DNA of 64,000 nt from NCBI RefSeq assembly GCF_027409185.1, contig NC_084461.1, forward strand, positions 139,607,001 through 139,671,000, given 5' to 3'. Shown one piece after another: positions 45,706-58,675 of this stretch. This stretch comes from Cynocephalus volans. Lineage: Eukaryota; Chordata; Mammalia; Dermoptera; Cynocephalidae. The position numbers and the translations under genes were made by a program. How positions within the stretch are numbered: the stretch's first letter is position 1; each line of letters starts with the position of its first letter. Under the pieces are notes generated by a model. It was not told the DNA's origin. It ran no database searches and saw nothing but the letters and a program-made list of their open reading frames with translations.

Positions 45706-46834
45706 GTGTTTTTGTTTTGTTTTGTTTTTGTTTTTTTTTTTTAAAGTTTCCTGGTAATTTTTATAAGCACTCAAACATGAGAAGCACTGTTTGTCAGCCA
45801 GCCTGGGAATTCCATTAGCCAGTGAGGCTGAGAGTACAGGGCTGCATCTGCTATTCTGTTGGCCACCATATATTTATTTTTGTAGTTTACAGGATAAAAC
45901 ATTGGTCCTGGTTGGCCACCAAGGATCTTAGAATCTACAGGAGACAAATAAAGGTGGTGTGGGAACATGAAGAAAGAACGATTAACTTAGTCTTTGAGGG
46001 TTAGAGAACTCTTCTGGAAGGGAAGAATTCTGGATTAATTAGAATTTGGTTCAGCTGCATATGAGAGAAAACACAAAATTACAGTGAATTAGACAGAAAT
46101 TTATTTTTCTATCATATAAAAGTCTTGAGGAAAGTGATCCAGAGCAGGAATGGTATTCTCCTCCTATTTTTCTGCCACCCTCAGCATGAGGCTTATGTGG
46201 CCCTACATGTTTGCTCAGATTCCAGACATCACTTTCATAGTCCTGCCAGTAGGAAAGACGAAGGGGCAAAGAAGGCCACAACCTTTCCCTGTAAGGATAT
46301 TTTCTGGAAGTTGCACATGAAACTTCCACTGATACCTTCCAGTCCAGAACTTAGGTACTTGGCCATACTTGCTTCAAGAGATGAAACTCTTTATTCAGAA
46401 TAGCCACGTACCTAGCTAAAAATGTAGAGTTCCACTATCAAAAAAAAGAAAAGGAAAGCAGCCCTTGAGAGAAAACTGGCAAATCTGTATGCTGAGATTT
46501 GAAGAAGGAGTCGCAGTTAGGCAGGGAAGTCACTGTGCAGACAGGGGAACTAGTGGGGCCCTTTTGGCAAAGAGGGACACTGTATAGCACCTTCTTTCCA
46601 CTTGGCTCTGTTCATTACCCTTCATATTGTGATCCAAAGTCCACCTGGAATGAATCTGCCTGCCCTAGCTACTCAGTGCTCAGATCTAAAATGACCTCAG
46701 CCCAATTCTGACATCAAAACCCGTCACATCACTGGAAATAATGGCTGCTTAAAGAAAACTCCTCCTTGTGTTCTGTCAGTAAGAGAGCTCACTCTTAGAT
46801 CTCATCATGAAATCAACTTGGAAGAACTACAATC
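45706..46834. other. Intergenic, nothing recognised
   Basis: It starts with a GTTTT-rich stretch (45708-45742). No further supported feature. Confidence 0.4.
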
Positions 46835-47060
46835 CCAACCCTTTTATATGATTAATTATGGTACATCTGCCTGAAGCAATATTATGCAAACACGAAAGGT
46901 GATCATTTATGAAGGTGTAGAGTATGATAAACAGCTCATAATAAAATATTAAGGAAATGCAAAATCGTGCATGTATTGTAATTTTAATAACGTGAAAATG
47001 CATGTATATGGACAAATATTAAAAAGAATTCAAAATAAAAATAATAATTGGATAGATGAA
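46835..47060 (+). repeat. Old L1 3' fragment
   Basis: 'ttaattatggtacatctgcctgaagcaatattatgcaa' is the L1 end pattern. Confidence 0.65.
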
Positions 47061-47139
47061 AGGCTTTTTTCTCCTCTGAAAATTCCCTTTAGTGTGGTTA
47101 TATTGTTTTCATAACTAATAAAATTTGAAAATATGCCTC

Positions 47140-47340
47140 GCAAATGCTACATGGTGTCAATAGTAGGTGTGCATAAGAGTCACCTTAGGAGCTTATTAAA
47201 AATGCAGATGCCCTGGCTCTAGCCCAAGAGATTCTGATTCTATACATTTGAGAAATGTCTGCATTTTTAACAAGCACCTAGGGTCATTTTGTTGGAGTGG
47301 TACATTGACCGCATTTGAAAAACAATGCCATAGATGGTGT
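47140..47340 (+). mobile_element. MER5-type hAT element
   Basis: 'gtgtgcataagagtcaccttaggagcttattaaaaatgcagatg' and 'atttgaaaaacaatgcc' match MER5-type elements. Confidence 0.7.
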
Positions 47341-48395
47341 CTCAGAGACACCTAAAAATAGAGCTGACACATTATGTACCAAAGCAGTCCAGATTTGTGT
47401 TGCACTAAAGAATCTATGTCAATATTCCTCGATCATTATAGGGTAAACAGCAAGAAAGTCTAAAACAAAGACTCCATGTGAAAAAAAATGCACTGACTCC
47501 CTCATTTGTAAAATGTCACTAAAAGGTATAGCTTTCATTATTTTTCTTTTAGTCTTCCAAGTAAACTTGAAGCTGCCTGATAAAAGCACCCACCCCAGCT
47601 GTTAACATACCTCCAGTCTCTTAGAGTCTCTATACTCTTACATTATTATCCCATGCCTTCTTAATAGGCCCAACACAATTTCAGCTATAATCTACCTTTG
47701 AGAGTGAAGTATGGCGATTTCAGTCTCTGCATCCGCATAACACAATCTGCATAATCAGCCCTCTGGATGATTCGATGCTCATTTTATTGATGAACATGAA
47801 CAACTCATCCCAATTTGCCCAGGAGTTTCCAGATTTTAGCACTAAAAGTCCAGTGTCTGGGAACCCCCTGCCCCTCAGTCTTGGGCAAGCTGGGACTGGG
47901 ATGGTTGGTCACCCTATGCTGTTCTATTGCCTATAACGTATGTAATTACCAACAAACTAAAGGAAAAGACATTCTCCAGGAGGGGTTGTTAGCCTCTGCA
48001 GGGAACATAGGCAAAAACTTAGTTTTCTAAAGATCTTCCTTTGAAAAAGAATGCATGTAATACGTTGTTCCTTATTTCTAGAAATAGGACATTTCCCTAA
48101 AGTAGTTTCGGAGAAGGAGCCAGAGATATAAGGGTGGAGCAAGAAGCTCTCCCCCACTTCTCCCCCCTCCCTTCCTACAAACATTCGTTACTTAGTGAAA
48201 ATTTTACTAAGATTCATGTCTGTTAAACTCATCACAAAGGAGAGATGTAAGATTGGATCGCAGTCAGAATGCAGAATGCAGAGATAAAAATAAATCTGTC
48301 AAGAAGATGTGGAATTTTTCATCAAGTAGAAATAGATGAAAGTAACTCCTACACTTTTTTTTTCTTGCCATCAAGACACATACACTTGATTTTTT
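47341..48395. other. Intergenic, nothing recognised
   Basis: No supported feature. Confidence 0.4.
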
Positions 48396-48965
48396 TTCTA
48401 TAATCACATTTTAAAAATCAGTAATAATTTAATATAATCAAACATTAAACATGTTTAAATTTCTCTAATTCTCCCCCCCTCCTTCTTTCTTTTTTACAAT
48501 TCATTTGTTTACATTAGGATCCAAACAAGTTCTGCTCATTGCATTGTTTGCTATGTCAGCTGTCTCAAGTTTCTTTTAATCTATAGGTTCCCCCTTTATC
48601 TAATTTTTTCCCCTTTATCCCATAAAGTTTCCCAAGATCTGGATTTGCTGGCCCCATCCCAGTAGAGTCATTTAACATGTTCTGCCATCACCTGCATTTC
48701 CTGGTGACTGGTTGCTGGATTCTGAGGCTTGGCCTCAGGTTAGATTTGGCTTCAGAGGAATATCTTCTTACTTCAGGAGGTCCATTATGTCTGATTGTCT
48801 CTCTATGATGTTAGCAGATATCGAAGATCATTTGCTAGATCCATTATTTCAAGAGGAGTTTGTAAAACACCATATTCTAATTATTTTATTCCCTCTTTAT
48901 TCACTAGCTGAGCTATTTCAATAGACAGAAAGGTTTCCTCCTCAGCTATTTATGGTTAGCCGGGG
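48396..48965 (-). mobile_element. Old L1-like 3' UTR
   Basis: 'ttaggatccaaacaagttctgctcattgcatt', 'tcttttaatctataggttcccc' and 'catttcctggtgactggttgctgg' belong to a known old L1-type 3' UTR. The subfamily is not claimed. Confidence 0.6.
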
Positions 48966-49009
48966 AACAATTCATATAGGAAAGATGGGATAAATGCTAC
49001 AGATGTGGG

Positions 49010-50280
49010 ACTTCCTTAAGGATTTCTTGCAGGGCTGATTATGTGGTGGTGAACTCCTACAGTTTTTGTTTGTCTGGAAAACACGCTATTTCTCTGTCAT
49101 TTCTGAAGGAGAGCCTTGCTGGGTATAGTATTCTTGGCTGGCAGTTTTTTCTTTTAGTATTTTGAATATAAGATCCCATTTTCTTCTGGCCTGTGGAGTT
49201 TCTGTTGAGAAGTCTGCTGCTAGTCTAGTAGGGTCTCCCTTACAGGTGACTTGGTGCTTTTCTCGTTTCTTTTAAGATTCTCTTTGTCTTTGAGCTTTGC
49301 CAGTTTGACTACAATGTGTCTTGGAGAGGATCTTTTGGGGTTCATCTATAAGGGGATCTTTGAGCCTCCTGGATCTGAAGACCCATGTCTCTCCTTAAAC
49401 CTGGGAAGTTTTTCTTTATTCATTGAATAGGTTTTCAATGTGTTTTCTTTCTCCTCCCCTTCTGGAACACCCATGATTCAAATGTTTATGTGTGTGCTTA
49501 AGGTTGTCTGCTAGCTCTCTTAGATTTTGTTCATTTTTTAAATTCTTTTTTCCTTTTTTGTTTGTCTGCCTGGGTTATTTTGAAAAGACTATCTTCAGGA
49601 TCAGAAATTCTTTCTTCTGCTTGTTCTAGCCTGCTGTTTAAGCTCTTAGTTGTGTTTTTTTATTTCAGAGTGACTCTTTCAGTCCTCTGAGTTCTGCTAC
49701 ATTCTTTTTAAATTTCCTCCTTCATATCCTGGAATTTTCTTCCCCTCATTTCATTACGTTGTCTGAGTCTTCTTGTATCTCAGTGAGTTTCCTTAAAACT
49801 GTTGCTCAAAACTCCTTTTCAATAATTTCAAAGTTTTCCTGTTCTATAGGGGTCTGGTATTTGAGAATTACTGTATTCTTTTGGTGATGTCAAATTTCTT
49901 GGATTTTTGTATTCTAGTATCTCTACATTGATGCCTGGTCATCTGGAAGAACAGTTGCTTCTTCTATTACTCTGTAGCGGGCTTTGAGGAGAGAGACTTT
50001 CTCATCTTTTTCTGGTCTCCACTGATGACTCTCTTTGTGTCAATGCAGTCAAGTGTCTGGTGGGCCACCTGCACAATGGCTGTGGCTACTGCTTTGGTGG
50101 CAAGCTGCTTTTGCAGCAGCTGTGGCTGTGGTGGGCCACCTGTGTGGAAGTGGTGTTTTTCCTTACCTGTTTCTGGGCTGGGAGGATGCTGTCCTCAGCT
50201 CCTGCCTAGGACCCTGGGTGTGCTCCTTGCCTGCTTCCAGATGGTGGGGGCTGCCCTCAGCTCCTCCTCTTGTTTTTTTA
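49010..50280 (-). mobile_element. Old L1 5' part (ORF1 and 5' UTR)
   Basis: Reversed L1 text runs from 'ctccttgctgggtatagtattcttgg'-like sequence through coiled-coil-like ORF1 sequence to a GC-richer 5' end near 50270. All frames are broken. Confidence 0.65.
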
Positions 50281-53200
50281 AATAAGTAGTTTTGTTGTGA
50301 TGCTTTTGGAATTTCTCTTAAATCCTAAAAAGTTAAGAAGATTCAGAAAGCTAAAAAAGGATATGCTTCAGCAGAATCTGTTCCAAAATGTAGTACAAAA
50401 AATTTTCACAATTACCCTGCCCACATCAAAATTATACTATTTTAAAATATTGCAAGTAGTTCATAGAATCCTGAAAAATTCATTTCAAAATCAGTTCTAA
50501 GCTACAACTTTGAAAAGCAGCTCATACTTTTGGCTCAGGAATAATCCTATTGACAGCTGGTTGACACAGTGAAAAATATACTTGTATGTGTATTTAGTAC
50601 ATTTGCCTACTTGAATTCTTGGGTGCAATATCAGCTTTCATTAAAAAGCCAGTTTAATAGCCAATGGCAATTTACAACAACTGTAAGTTTCATTTCCTCA
50701 ATCTTTTAAGACTGTTAGGTACTTAATGCAGAAAACGGTTTATTCAGTCACTGCTTTCTTTCAGTAAAGGATTTGAGGTGCCCAATGCAGAAAACCCTAT
50801 GTGAAGTCAATAAGTTTAAAACCAAAGCCACCAGCGACAATTGTATTAACATGTTCCAAAAAGTGTTCTGTGAGATGATAGTACGCATTATGTTAAAACA
50901 ACAAAAAAAAGGGTCTCATGCTAAATAAGTTTGGGAAGCACTGAAATAAACAGTTCAATATGTTTCTTTACAGCAAAACTTCTGAGACATTATAATGATA
51001 ATGGACATTGACACTCTCCAAAGTGGGGAGTGTGGCATGTATTTCTCAAACTTACTTGATCAAATTTTGTAAGAATATCTAAAATGGTTGGGTTCTAATT
51101 AATACATGTAGAGAAACACTGCTCTTGCCTTTCTAAATTTGAAAACTCAGCTCCTTAAAAGTTAGGACTAAATCTATTTTCAGTGAAACTAGTTTTTATT
51201 TGCAAATAGCCAGAACAGCTTTGTTCAAAGTATAGAACAGTTTGAGTGACATTTTAAACATATTGACATTTCAACAAACTTTGAAGGGAGATTATTCTTA
51301 TAACAAATATCATTACTTCTAATTTATAATAAGAATAAACAAGGCAATGAGACCTATTAGAAAGTACCTGTGGCTTTGAGTTTAGAAAATTTCACTTTGA
51401 CAACTTGGAAAGGCAAATGAATTACTGCCAATGGGCAAGGCTTTGTTTAGTCTGTAGATCTCTAGTCAATGGTTTGAAGAGCTATAAATAAGCAGATATG
51501 TGTATTTGTAGTTATCTACAATTGGGTACTTTTCTAAAGAAGAGCTACCCGTACTTTCCAACCCAAATTATACTGTGGATCTGTAAACAATCTAAGCTCC
51601 TGGCTTCTGATCTCAACACTGAGGAAGAGGAAAAAGAAGATTAAAAGAATTGCCCAGCGTTAGCCACTAATAGAACAGATTGGGGAAGAAATCAGAGGTG
51701 CAGGGCTACACTGAAGTCAGGTAGTTAAGAAACACTAAACTATGCTCTATATTCATTCCACTGCTTTACACAGTAATTCCCCCAACCAATTTGTGTGAGA
51801 ACAAGGTCTATGATCAAAACCCAGTTTAGTCACAAAGGTGTTATTAAAATAAGATGGGCAAAATGGGTCAAATTGTTGCATACGTTAATGTTTATATTTT
51901 TAAAACAAATATGCATAGAAAATAAATAATGTTCACTACTAAAATTTATACATTTGTAAAGTATAAACATTAAATGTGTAGACAACCAAATGTTGTTTTA
52001 TTTCAAATGTAAAGTAAGATAATGTCTGCTCTGCATCAACCAAAAAAGTCAAGTTTTGCTCTTTAATCACATCAAAATGGCACTGAAAGGAGTAATAAAG
52101 AATATAAAATATGAAAACAAAATTTTTATTGGGCAAGGTAATGTTATGTGCAATAAGTGTAGTGTTGATGGAATGTACTACATTAACAACTTTTGTTTAA
52201 GAAATAAATACAGGCTTAGTAAAGGAAGAAGTTGGAAACATAGAACAGATTTCCATACATAATTTCCAAGCAGTTTTAATTTACAAGATCTCAATTTGCA
52301 TAAATCGTACAGATCATTGGGGGAAAAGTGTATTGTCTTGTGGCTATTTGCCATCATCAATTCACTTTGTGCCTTGTAGATCTGTCTTCTATCAAGATCC
52401 CAACTCTAGTCACCCTGATCCTATTCTAAAAAGGTCTTCTCTATTCATAATTGGGCACTGACCAAGAGGTTATATTACATGTAGGGGTTTTTTGTTTGTT
52501 GCTCTTATATAAACTCCATGGTTTTGAAGACAGCTGCTTGAACCAAATCTGGAAGACCTCTTCCACTGTGGGGAGTGTTTAAGTCACATGTACATATGTG
52601 TAAAGGGTTTGGAAATAGCATTAGAATTTGTGTACATCTTTGTTGATACAATTTTATTAAGTCTCATGCAAGTTAATAGGATTTGTGCAATTCCGGAGGC
52701 TATTAGGTAAAAATAAATACCTGAATGTGGTATGGAAAACAATCTTAAATGAACAATATTTGCCTTGCTTATTTCTATCCCCCAAACAGAAAACATCCAA
52801 CAAGAATAATTTTATCTATGTTTATTTAATTATAACAAAAATAGAACAATGCATACCAAATGGAAAAAGATATTAAAAAATGATGATAAAAATGTTTAGG
52901 AACAGAAATGACTAAATTTATCTGAAGGAATTACCCAGGTGCCATGAAAACACATTTGCAACTTATAATTGGTTATCAGTGTAAATTAAATTTAGTAACT
53001 GAGTCCTGGTTCACTACTAAGAGTTATCAAAATCTTTTCAAAATGTTACATAAAAACTGATAACATCCATAAGTATTACATAAAAACCAAACAAAAAATC
53101 ATTTAAGAAAAATAGATGTATCCTGAGATAAAATACAAATCACACTTGTCATGACATATATCCTCCCCTTTCCCCTCTCATACAATTGTGAGGCTTCAGT

Positions 53201-53488
53201 ATTTCGCACACATTCCAAGATAAAGTAGTGATAATACATGTTGATGCAAATTTCAACCATAAAAATAAACTACTTCACATCTTAATATTCCTAAGATGAA
53301 ATATCAGGACTCCAGTTTCACTAATTGAAACTTTATAAAAACATAAATTGCATTTGGTTTTGGCTCCTCAAATCATGGCTGAAAACTCTAAGCAAAGCAT
53401 TCTAGGCTTTTTTTTTTTTTTTCTCACACCAACTGACCCAGAATATAATTTAAGAAATGTTTATTTTCTATGCATATTTGCTTTAAAA
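50281..53488 (-). other. SOX30: SOX30 downstream region with 3' UTR
   Basis: Transcription of SOX30 continues leftwards from 53489, so the proximal part is its 3' UTR. Polyadenylation-signal matches (AATAAA on the minus strand) occur at 52826-52821, 52658-52653 and 52130-52125. Which is used cannot be decided from sequence. The match at 53465-53460 is too close to the stop to be likely. A diverged hAT-like repeat may lie near 50930-51130. Confidence 0.55.
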
Positions 53489-53870
53489 TTATAAATTCCT
53501 GAGCACTTTTTCTTCTTCTTCTTCATCACTGTCAGTGACATTGACTTGCTGGATGCTAGAGGGAGTTGATGTTGGGGCTGTGAAGACATTCTCCAAGGCT
53601 CCAATGTCCAGCTGAGGCATGGGATTTAAGTATTCTTCCCCACCGTGGCTATGACTGTTATAGTAAGAGGTCCGATCTATGCTCTCGCAACTCTGAGGAT
53701 CTTCACTGTGTGTGTGTTCATCAGGGTAGTCTCTAAAAGGATAGTCTCTATTTAAAGCTGAAAACATAGCCTCATGTTTTTGGTACCTGTCTTCGTAATA
53801 ACCAAGGCATTCTGGCATTGAACTTGGAAAGTTCCCATAGCCAAAGGGAGGCCGACTATAAGGGCACGTG
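53489..53870 (-). CDS. SOX30: SOX30 last coding exon
   Basis: On the minus strand a 'ttttctgctgcag' acceptor at 53871 opens 382 nt: one base of a split codon, 126 codons and a TAA stop (53491-53489). The peptide starts TCPYSRPPFGYGNFPSSMPE, and a later part reads QLDIGALENVFTAPTSTPS, then VTDSDEEEEEKVLRNL at the C terminus. I recognise the C-terminal tail of SOX30, an HMG-box DNA-binding factor needed for the late stages of sperm formation. The HMG box is encoded upstream, beyond position 64000. The tail is low in structure, tyrosine/proline-rich at first and acidic at the end. Its position next to ADAM19, same strand, matches human 5q33.3. Confidence 0.93.
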
Positions 53871-55890
53871 CTGCAGCAGAAAAACATAAAAAAGGAATTA
53901 GATCATCCCTTGTCCACGTATTGCCTTGCGTATAGACTAACAGAGCAAGTTAACTACATACCCTTTGGGGCCTGGAAAGTTCCCAAGATCCTTTCTGCAA
54001 CCACTTCATGTATTCATCTGCTCTTTTTCCACTGTCCAGTCCCCACCCAAAATAAAGAGCAAAGGAACTTTGCAACTGAAATATTCCCCAGCACTATTAG
54101 CTACTGTTAGCCTCAGGCATCTAACCTTTTGACAACCTTGATAAAGAAAAATTGCTTATCCTGGCCTTTGTCTCATGATGCCTCACACCAACTAAGGTTT
54201 TAGAAATGCAGATATATGTTATGCTATGCTGAGAATCAACACAGTAAACAATGCAACAATTGTTCTTACTGGTATTTGAAAGGAAGCTCATGGGGGTGGG
54301 GAATGTATAACTGGATTAAAATCAAGAGCTCCTGAATATTCGGGCACTGAAACAGAGGATAACAATTTAATCTTTTAATTGACATTCAATATAAATTAAA
54401 AACACTCTTACTACCAGCAAGATTTAGAACTGATATTAAATTGTGGTTTTAAAGGTCTTTTCAAAAAAATTTCTTGGAGGGCAAAATCATGAAAAATTGA
54501 GAAGACTATTCTGCAGTTTTAGAAAACCGATTTTTTTTTTTAAAAAAGGCAAATCCCAAAATTCTGTCATTCAAACCCATTTGCTAGTTTTCTGAAAGTA
54601 CTATTCACCCTTTCAAAGTCACAGGAATTGCAGGAAGAGGTATAGAAAAGCCCAACCAAGAGTTCCCTGGGCTCATGGACTCCATCTAGTGACAGATAAC
54701 ATAAACATAATGACCACACATTAGCAAAACCCATGACAAATTGGGTGTTTCATTTCATGCTTCTGCATTAAAAACAAACAAAAAACCCCCCCACTTTATT
54801 TTCTTACTGTTAAAAACATAAGTATGATCGACATACTAGACTATTATATCAAACTCTTTGAAACTATGTCCTACCACCAAATTTCCAAGTGCTAGGTAAC
54901 CTGCTTATACTTAATAACCTGCTTATGCTTATGTGAGGCAGAATTTCTAAAATTTTTCAGGTTTCCATTCCTACTTTCACATCTTAGTTCAGTCATTTTT
55001 TATTTAATACATGTGTCCTGAAATACACTGTGCTTGTAACTACTATGACCTTGCTCATGTTGCTTTCCCACCTTCAGGTCTCTCTATTCATTGAATTCTA
55101 CAGATACTTCAAAGGGGACATCAAATCTACCTCCTCCACAAAGCCTTCACTTCAACTAGAAGTAATACACCCAGATTGCTATCTTTCTCAGGACTCAACG
55201 TAGGCAAGATATTATGCAAGCCTTGGTAGAGAAGTTTTTTAAAAAAGACCTAAAATCTAGGTATATACTAGACATATGCTAAAGTTGTGATGCCAGCATC
55301 ACATTGAGTATATGGGTGTGGTGAAAGACAAGTTAGTGTTATGTTCAGAGAGCAAAAAGATCAATTAAGACAGAGGACACTGTTACTTCAGTAGCAATAA
55401 ACATCTTTATTGTCCAAATTGTGATTTCTAAATACCACCTTCACTGAAAGGAACTAGGACTTCCGGGTGAAATGGCTTATTCCAGGTCCGGGATAGATAA
55501 TGTACAAGACAAGCCTGGGACATATTGTGCCAGAGAGAAAAAAAAGCTATCAAAGATTAAGGGCACAGGAGCCAATTTGTAGCCAACCGGCCAAAAAAAG
55601 GATAATTTGAGTATCAATCAATCAATCAATACTGGAATGTACTGGAACATATCAAATATATAAAAACCCATTTGTTTGTAATAATCTTCTCAAAACAAAA
55701 GATTCATTGATATGGGAAAAGAATCATGTGTTTATCCTGCCCTTCTTATATTTCAGTGTAAACAAATAGTTGCTAAGGGAAAATTTTTCTTAACAAAAGA
55801 ATTCAAGCTAATCAATGAAGGAATATCAAATCAGAAAATTGCCATTTTGCAATCCCATGGTCTAGGCAGCAATTACTATAGCTATCAAGA
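53871..55890. other. SOX30 intron, nothing recognised
   Basis: No further SOX30 exon or clear repeat is seen. Simple stretches include a T run at 54532-54541. Confidence 0.5.
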
Positions 55891-56142
55891 TCACTGGGCT
55901 GGTATTTTTCAACCTTAGCTGCCCATTAGGATCACCTGGGGAAACTTTTATTTTTATTTATTTATTTTTTTTTTTTTTAATTTTTTATTTTGTTGATATA
56001 CATTGTGGCTGATTATTGCTCCCCGTCACCAAAACCTCCCTCCCTTCTCCCTCCCCCCTCCCCCCCAACAATGTCCTTTCTGTTTGCTTGTCATATCAAC
56101 TTCAAATAATTGTGGTTGTTATATCTTCTTCCCCCCCCCCGG

Positions 56143-56187
<45 letters not shown>
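56143..56187. repeat. (GT)n microsatellite in L1 3' UTR
   Basis: A GT run follows a run of ten C bases (56132-56141). Confidence 0.95.
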
Positions 56188-56190
<3 letters not shown>

Positions 56191-56204
56191 TTATATATTA
56201 ATTT

Positions 56205-57251
56205 TTAGCTCCCACCAATAAGTGAGAACATGTGGTATTTCTCTTTCTGTGCCTGACTCGTTTCACTTAATATAATTCTCTCAAGGTCCATCCATGTTGT
56301 TGCAAATGGCAGTATTTCATTCGTTTTTATAGCTGAGTAGTATTCCATTGTGTAGATGTACCACATTTTCCGTATCCACTCATCTGATGATGGGCATTTG
56401 GGCTGGTTCCAACTCTTGGCTATTGTAAAGAGTGCTGCGATAAACATTGGGGAACAGGTATACCTTCGACTTGATGATTTCCATTCCTCTGGGTCTATTC
56501 CCAACAGTGGGATAGCTGGGTCGTATGGTAGATCTATTTGCAATTGTTTAAGGAACCTCCATACCATTTTCCATAGAGGCTGCACCATTTTGCAGTCCCA
56601 CCAACAATGTATGAGAGTTCCTTTTTCTCCGCAGCCTCGCCAGCATTTATTGTTCATAGTCTTTTGGATTTTAGCCATCCTAACTGGGGTTAGATGGTAT
56701 CTCAATGTGGTTTTGATTTGCATTTCCCGGATGCTGAGTGATGTTGAGCATTTTTTCATATGTCTGTTGGCCATTTGTATATCTTCCTTAGAGAAATGCC
56801 TACTTAGCTCTTTTACCCATTTTCTAATTGGGTTGCTTGTTTTCTTCTTGTAAAGTTGTTTGAGTTCCTTATATATTCTGGATATTAATCCTTTGTCAGA
56901 TGTATATTTTGCAAATATTTTCTCCCACTCTGTTGGTTGTCTTTTAACTCTTTTAATTGTTTCTTTTGCTGTGCAGAAGCTTTTTAGTTTGATATAATCC
57001 CATTTGTTTATTTTTCCTTTGGTTGCCCGTGCTTTTGGGGTCGTATTCATGAAGTCTGTGCCCAGTCCTATTTCCTGAAGTGTTTCTCCTATGTTTTCTT
57101 TAAGAAGTTTTATTGTTTCAGGGTGTATATTTAAATCCTTAATCCATTTTGAGTTGATTTTAGTATATGGTGAGAGGTATGGATCTAGTTTCATTCTCCT
57201 GCATAAGGATATCCAGTTATCCCAGCACCATTTGCTGAAGAGGCAGTCCCT
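56205..57251 (-). pseudogene. L1 ORF2 C-terminal fragment (open)
   Basis: The frame enters from the truncation point with [22 protein letters not shown] text and runs to a stop at 56205. It is the C-terminal segment of the L1 ORF2 protein, whose cysteine-rich part aids RNA binding. No promoter or start of its own is apparent, so expression is unlikely. Confidence 0.9.
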
Positions 57252-57340
57252 TCACCTGGGGAAACTTTTAAATGATACTATGAGTATTGCCAAGGTCTAC
57301 CCCATCCCCACAAAGATTCTGAATTATTTGGTCTGAGATA

Positions 57341-58675
57341 GGGATACATACTTTTTAAGTTCTTCAAGTGCTAATACTGTGCAGCCAAAAATTGAGAGAC
57401 ACAGGTTTCGGTGAAAGCTTGATGGGGAAACTCATAATCAGACTGTTAACACCTGAACTAACAGATCATTCTTAACATTACTAACATAGAGAGAAAAACA
57501 GACTTTATATATCTCTTGATGTGACACAATACAAAGTACACAAGACCACCTATGAGATATCACTGACAAAAAAAAAAAGGAAGGAAAAAAAAATGAACTT
57601 GAATCTAATCAAGCTTCACAATCTATCATTTTACAGAAAAAAATGGGTGATAGAGAAACATGTTAAACATGGATGTAATAAGCCAAATTCAGAATGTGGA
57701 TAATTTCTTGTTTAGAACTGTCATAGAAGAAAAGCTTAAGAGACATAATCAAATCCAATGTGTAGCTTACTTGGGTCCTGATTTATATAAAGCAATTGTG
57801 AGAAGACAGTTGGAGACAACTGAGGAAAATGAAACACAGACTAGTTTTTGGATAATAGGTAATTATTAATTTTTCAGGTGTGAAAATGGTAGGTGGTCAT
57901 TTTTGTGAGTACATAGGTAGTAAATGTACATATTGATGTATTTACAGGTGAAATTATATGATGTCTGTGATTTGCTTTAAAATATTTAAGACACCCTCCC
58001 CCCTAAAAGTAGGGGGAACAGAAGAAACAAGAATAGCAAAAAATGTTAATTGTTGAAGCTGGGTGAGGGATACCTGGAGATTCTTCATACTATTCCTTCT
58101 GTTTTGCATATTAAAATTCCTATAATAAAATGGTAAATAAAATACTATTCATGAAAGATAAAAATCAAGTTTCCCCTCTGTGGCAAAGGAGACAAGAATT
58201 TCTTCCACTTTTTGCACACATTCTCTTCAGGTTTCACCCCTTTGTGCTCACTACCCTGGATATAATTACTCTACTGTGGTTGGCAGTACAGGTTGTCTTT
58301 AGCCCCAGTACAGACTATACTGAGTGTGTCAGGGACTATATTCTCTGAGAATGCCCAGCAGCAGGTACAAAATGAACATGGATCTGGGCATTCCTTCCTC
58401 TCTTTGCATTATCCTGAAGGGCTCTGCCCTACAGAGTGAAGAGTTTATTTGTGTTGTCTTATTTTGTTCCAAAATAAAGTGCATCTTGAACTTTGGGAAT
58501 AAAATCATTGGGTTGGTAAACAACTCAGTGAAGTAAGTCAACAAGTTTTGAAAGTCAGTAAGTTGTCACACATAGTCCAATGAATATATACCATGGACAA
58601 GCGCTAAATGTATCTTCATATGTGAAAATCACGAAGTGCGGTATTACAATCTCTTTAAGGATCTATGCTTTTATT
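57341..58675. other. SOX30 intron, nothing recognised
   Basis: No exon or repeat family is supported here. Confidence 0.45.

Larger units (their letters stand above)
55951..57251 (-). mobile_element. Young 5'-truncated L1 with open ORF2 tail
   Basis: 1.3 kb is flanked by a perfect 19-bp duplication tcacctggggaaactttta (55932-55950 and 57252-57270). Reading leftwards from the truncation point, ORF2 is open without a stop down to 56205, over 340 codons. It includes the C-terminal cysteine motif [18 protein letters not shown] and the phrase [14 protein letters not shown]. The 3' UTR has a C run, (GT)n and an A tail. It lacks the endonuclease and reverse-transcriptase parts and cannot move by itself. 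The open frame points to a recent insertion. Confidence 0.95.
55892..57340 (+). mobile_element. MER5-type element split by an L1
   Basis: The two halves, 'ggtatttttcaaccttagctgcccattaggatcacctgggg' before 55951 and 'aatgatactatgagtattgcc' after 57270, join into one hAT element once the L1 and one target copy are removed. Confidence 0.75.
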
